Made by a program: the position numbers and the translations under genes. Of a DNA stretch of 64,000 nt, positions 61,041 to 64,000 are shown piece after piece; positions within the stretch are counted from its first letter, which is position 1, and the number at the start of each line of letters is the position of its first letter. The notes beneath the pieces are model-generated. The model saw nothing but the letters and a program-made list of their open reading frames with translations, was not told the origin of the DNA and ran no database searches. The DNA is from Corydoras sp. C115 (taxonomy: Eukaryota; Chordata; Actinopteri; Siluriformes; Callichthyidae): the NCBI GenBank assembly GCA_019802505.1, contig JAFMOC010000006.1, forward strand, positions 4,201,501-4,265,500, read 5' to 3'.

Positions 61041-63420
61041 GTAATCATGTAAGAACTTTGGTATTCATGTTTGTTTTATCTCTTAAATACAATACCATTT
61101 TTAAGAAACAGATGAAATACAGTATAAACTGTAAAACTATGAAGATAAATATGTGATAAATGTGATAAATTTTATGTGATAAATGAAACTGATAAAACAT
61201 CTGTGCCTAAAGAAAGTGACCAATTAGTCACAAAAAGTGAGTTTAAATTAGTTACAAAAATAATGTTCATGTGTCCAAAAAAATGTTCAAAGAAAAAAAG
61301 ATGTGTGTGTGTATGCATTTCAGTGTGAGTTAATGTTTTAGATAAAACTAATTATTTTCAAGCAGACTGTATAATAGATAAGGATTGTTTTTTGTGTTCT
61401 TGAGCTCCAGGTGTGTATGCATTGGCACACACTCTGAGTAAGGAATGTGCTGGGTTTTTCCAACTCCCTGAAATCTTATTTTACTTTAAACCCAAATATC
61501 TGTTTTATACCGGACCCATTTCTTCCCTCCCTGTTCTCATGAGAAAATTTAATTGGTGTGCAGTGAAGGGCATGATGAAGGGGAATGAACACAAAGAATT
61601 TATAATGCTTTTCAAGACCAATGTAAAGTGATTAATATGATACTATACTCATCTGAGGAGTATCTGAACATATTCTTAAGAATGCTGTCCACCTCATTAC
61701 AAATAAATACTGTCTGCTGTGAAAAAGAGAATGTAATTGCTATGGTTATTTCTACTTTACCTTCAAGCATTAAGTGACTAAAGTCATTTCGAAATTCTCA
61801 CTGAGTAGTTTTCAGACACCTTGTATATAAGCAGCCAAAAGAGTCACATTGCCTGTGCAGAACCACCCGGAATACAGCACACCATTGTAAAGGTTTACTG
61901 AATTAAAATACTGACATTTATACATTTTTTTTCAAATCCCTTGTCAATATTTTTAGTTAAACTTGACAACAACAATGCTTGAATAAAAAAAAATGCATGG
62001 ATGGCGAGAATGAGACCACAACTCTTTAAACATGATGTCACTATGGAATCAAGGACACAATACAAATCTTTTCCAGATGAGTAACAGCATAAGCATCAGA
62101 TTCAGTTTCATTATCCAAGTTTGACTTAGCACACAAGAAATTTGTTGGTAGCTTACTATACTATATTATATTGTAGTACATACTAGCTTTTCCCAAAGGG
62201 TGAGAGATTGGGCAGGCTACATTAAGTATTTTCATTTCTACATCATGTAATTTTCACCATGTATAGAAGAAACAACAAATCTAGACAATGTAACAAAGTG
62301 CACGTATGCAAGAACATGTGCAATAATGTAAAACAAATGTGCAAAACAAATAAGTGCAGTCAGGGCATTTCCACTTTACAATTCAAGTATAGAGGGAACG
62401 ACAATGTGCAGTTATTGTGTTTTCCCAATTGTAAACCTTTGACCTTTGTTTAGGTAGACTGTGTATGATCATCTGATTGTTAAGAAGTGGTAGCAATGCT
62501 CATTGCTACACAGGTGTGCCACTGACTGAAAACAATCAAGGCAACAGTCAACAGTCAGAAATTTCATGCTATCTTGGCAGTGTATTGTCAACACACACGT
62601 GTACACCACTTGTTACACAAACATAGATACATTCAAGAATCAATATAAAAATGTGCCATTGTCCAATGAGCCGTTAAAATAGAAATCTGCCAAAGTCAGA
62701 CCGCACCTAGCTTTTAAAGGTAATTGCATGTTGTACCCTAAACACACCCATGAATGAAGAGAATAAGCTCATGCCTTTCATAATACAACAGCAATAATCA
62801 ACTGACAAAACTCAAGCTAGCGGTGCATGTTTGATGGCTCACTTATGATTGCAAAAAAAGGATACTCTTTCACCCTTCACTAAAATGTTATTTATACATC
62901 TAACAGAAGTGATGCTGGTGCCGGAATTTCTAGTTAAATCTAAGCACAAAATAAACAAAGACTACAAAACTGTGATAAATTGTGATGACCCTGATAAATT
63001 GAGGAGTAAACCCAGCTCAACGGTTTGTGATTATTGATTCGGAATACTAGAATTGCAATATGCTTAGAGTTCCATGTTAAATATACTCATACTTTGAAAC
63101 AAAATGCCTTTTTTAAAGTATTTTCCATTATCACATCTGCATGTTAGCATATTATATGTTTAATAATAAATCTATTTACTATGTGATTTTTGTGGTTCTG
63201 TGAAAGTCAGAAATAACACTGAAATTAAAAGTGTAGAAGATAAATGATATACCTCATGTGTCATTGTTTATTTTTTTCAGAAATACAGAGATTTTACAAT
63301 CAAACATCACCATCAGGAGGACAGATTGCTAACAAACTCCAAAATGTGTGTTTGTATGTTATTTACTTTAAACCTGAAATAGATAAAGGGAAAAACAGAT
63401 TCACCCTGTCAATCCATGGC
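61041..63420. other. Non-coding DNA, no gene seen
   Basis: AT-rich sequence with small unconvincing frames. The part near 62095-62460 (TCAGATTCAGTTTCATTATC, then GTGCAATAATGTAAAACAAA) resembles a LINE-derived fish repeat tail. Confidence 0.5.
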
Positions 63421-63432
63421 TGGGCACTCTCA

Positions 63433-63498
<66 letters not shown>

Positions 63499-63705
63499 CA
63501 CACTCACACACTATATAAGAGAAAATTTAAAAGGGGCAATATAGAGCAGCCTATTCATCTTGAATCTAAGTTATTGGATTGTGGGAGGAAACCAGAGAAA
63601 TCGGAGAAATCCCACACGGACACAGAGAGAACATACAAACTCCACCCAGACCGGTATTCAAACCTGGATACAAAGTGCTGAGAGGCAGACGTGCCAACCA
63701 CTATC
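63421..63705 (-). mobile_element. Diverged SINE-related copy with (TC)n(CA)n
   Basis: The minus-strand copy retains GGATTGTGGGAGGAAACCAG, AACTCCACCCAGACCGGTAT and a head remnant near GCTGAGAGGCAGACGTGC, as in the window's SINEs. Only a remnant of the head is present. A (TC)n and (CA)n run replaces the middle at about 63428-63495. It is older than the other copies. Confidence 0.6.
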
Positions 63706-64000
63706 CCAAACTTTTAAACCATATTCTTCGTGGCAAAAGTCTAAATATTATTTATTCTATCCAAACGAATGACAAGAATATACAGTAAGTAAAATCTAAT
63801 GACATAAGAATAAGTCTGCAAAAGGACTATGCATGTTAGAAAGAGAGAAAAAGAAAGTGGGTGTATGTTTGTGCATCTGGGTGTAATAAAAGTAGTGTTA
63901 GGCAAAGCCTTCAGAAGAACTAGCAACGCATCTGGCTTTGACATGATCTCCCCCTGCAAATGATTCCTAACGAATGAGCTAGAAAAGCATATGAGATACC
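63706..64000. other. Right edge, nothing recognised
   Basis: AT-rich sequence with no repeat or exon that I can identify. Confidence 0.5.

Noticed and set aside
63244..63681. 145-residue frame after a splice-acceptor-like TTTTTTCAG
   Set aside because: Most of it runs through (TC)n(CA)n and a SINE-related copy; no donor or matching exon was found.

Overview
The window looks like a piece of a teleost fish chromosome: AT-rich DNA, spliced genes with GT-AG introns, many (TA)n microsatellites, several Tc1-like transposons, and a tRNA-headed SINE family. Tc1 plus SINE content suggests an otophysan fish such as a catfish relative, but that is inference only. Two protein-coding genes can be reconstructed, and they converge tail to tail.

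Gene 1 (plus strand, 5809-18746) is sh3yl1, a SYLF plus SH3 domain protein. Nine coding exons join in phase to 332 residues. The start codon is split: its A must come from an upstream exon that I could not find. The 3' UTR runs to a poly(A) signal near 19141.

Gene 2 (minus strand, 41089 down to 23925) is a Nance-Horan-syndrome-like gene, best matched to nhsl1. Eight coding exons join in phase to 1428 residues, including one 2.9 kb central exon. A TATA box and a GA tract lie just upstream of the first exon at 41089. Two further candidate first exons (49096-49387 and 52542-52557, minus) end in the same phase and with the same final G, so the locus may have at least three alternative starts. The 3' UTR probably extends towards about 20130, leaving roughly 1 kb between the two gene ends.

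The rest is mobile and repetitive DNA. It includes a nearly complete 1612-bp Tc1 copy with a broken transposase (42949-44560) and an internally deleted Tc1 (53219-54448). Four older Tc1 remnants are also present. At least ten SINE copies or fragments occur, five insertions carrying clear target-site duplications. There is a compound SINE cluster with a 191-bp inverted repeat (46333-47221), a 916-bp element with terminal inverted repeats in nhsl1 intron 2, a pair of inverted LTR-like units with a primer-binding-like site (60413-61040), several LINE tails, and eight long (TA)n arrays. I saw no bacterial-type operons, CRISPR arrays, rRNA genes or functional tRNA genes. From about 52.6 kb to the right edge I recognise no host gene.
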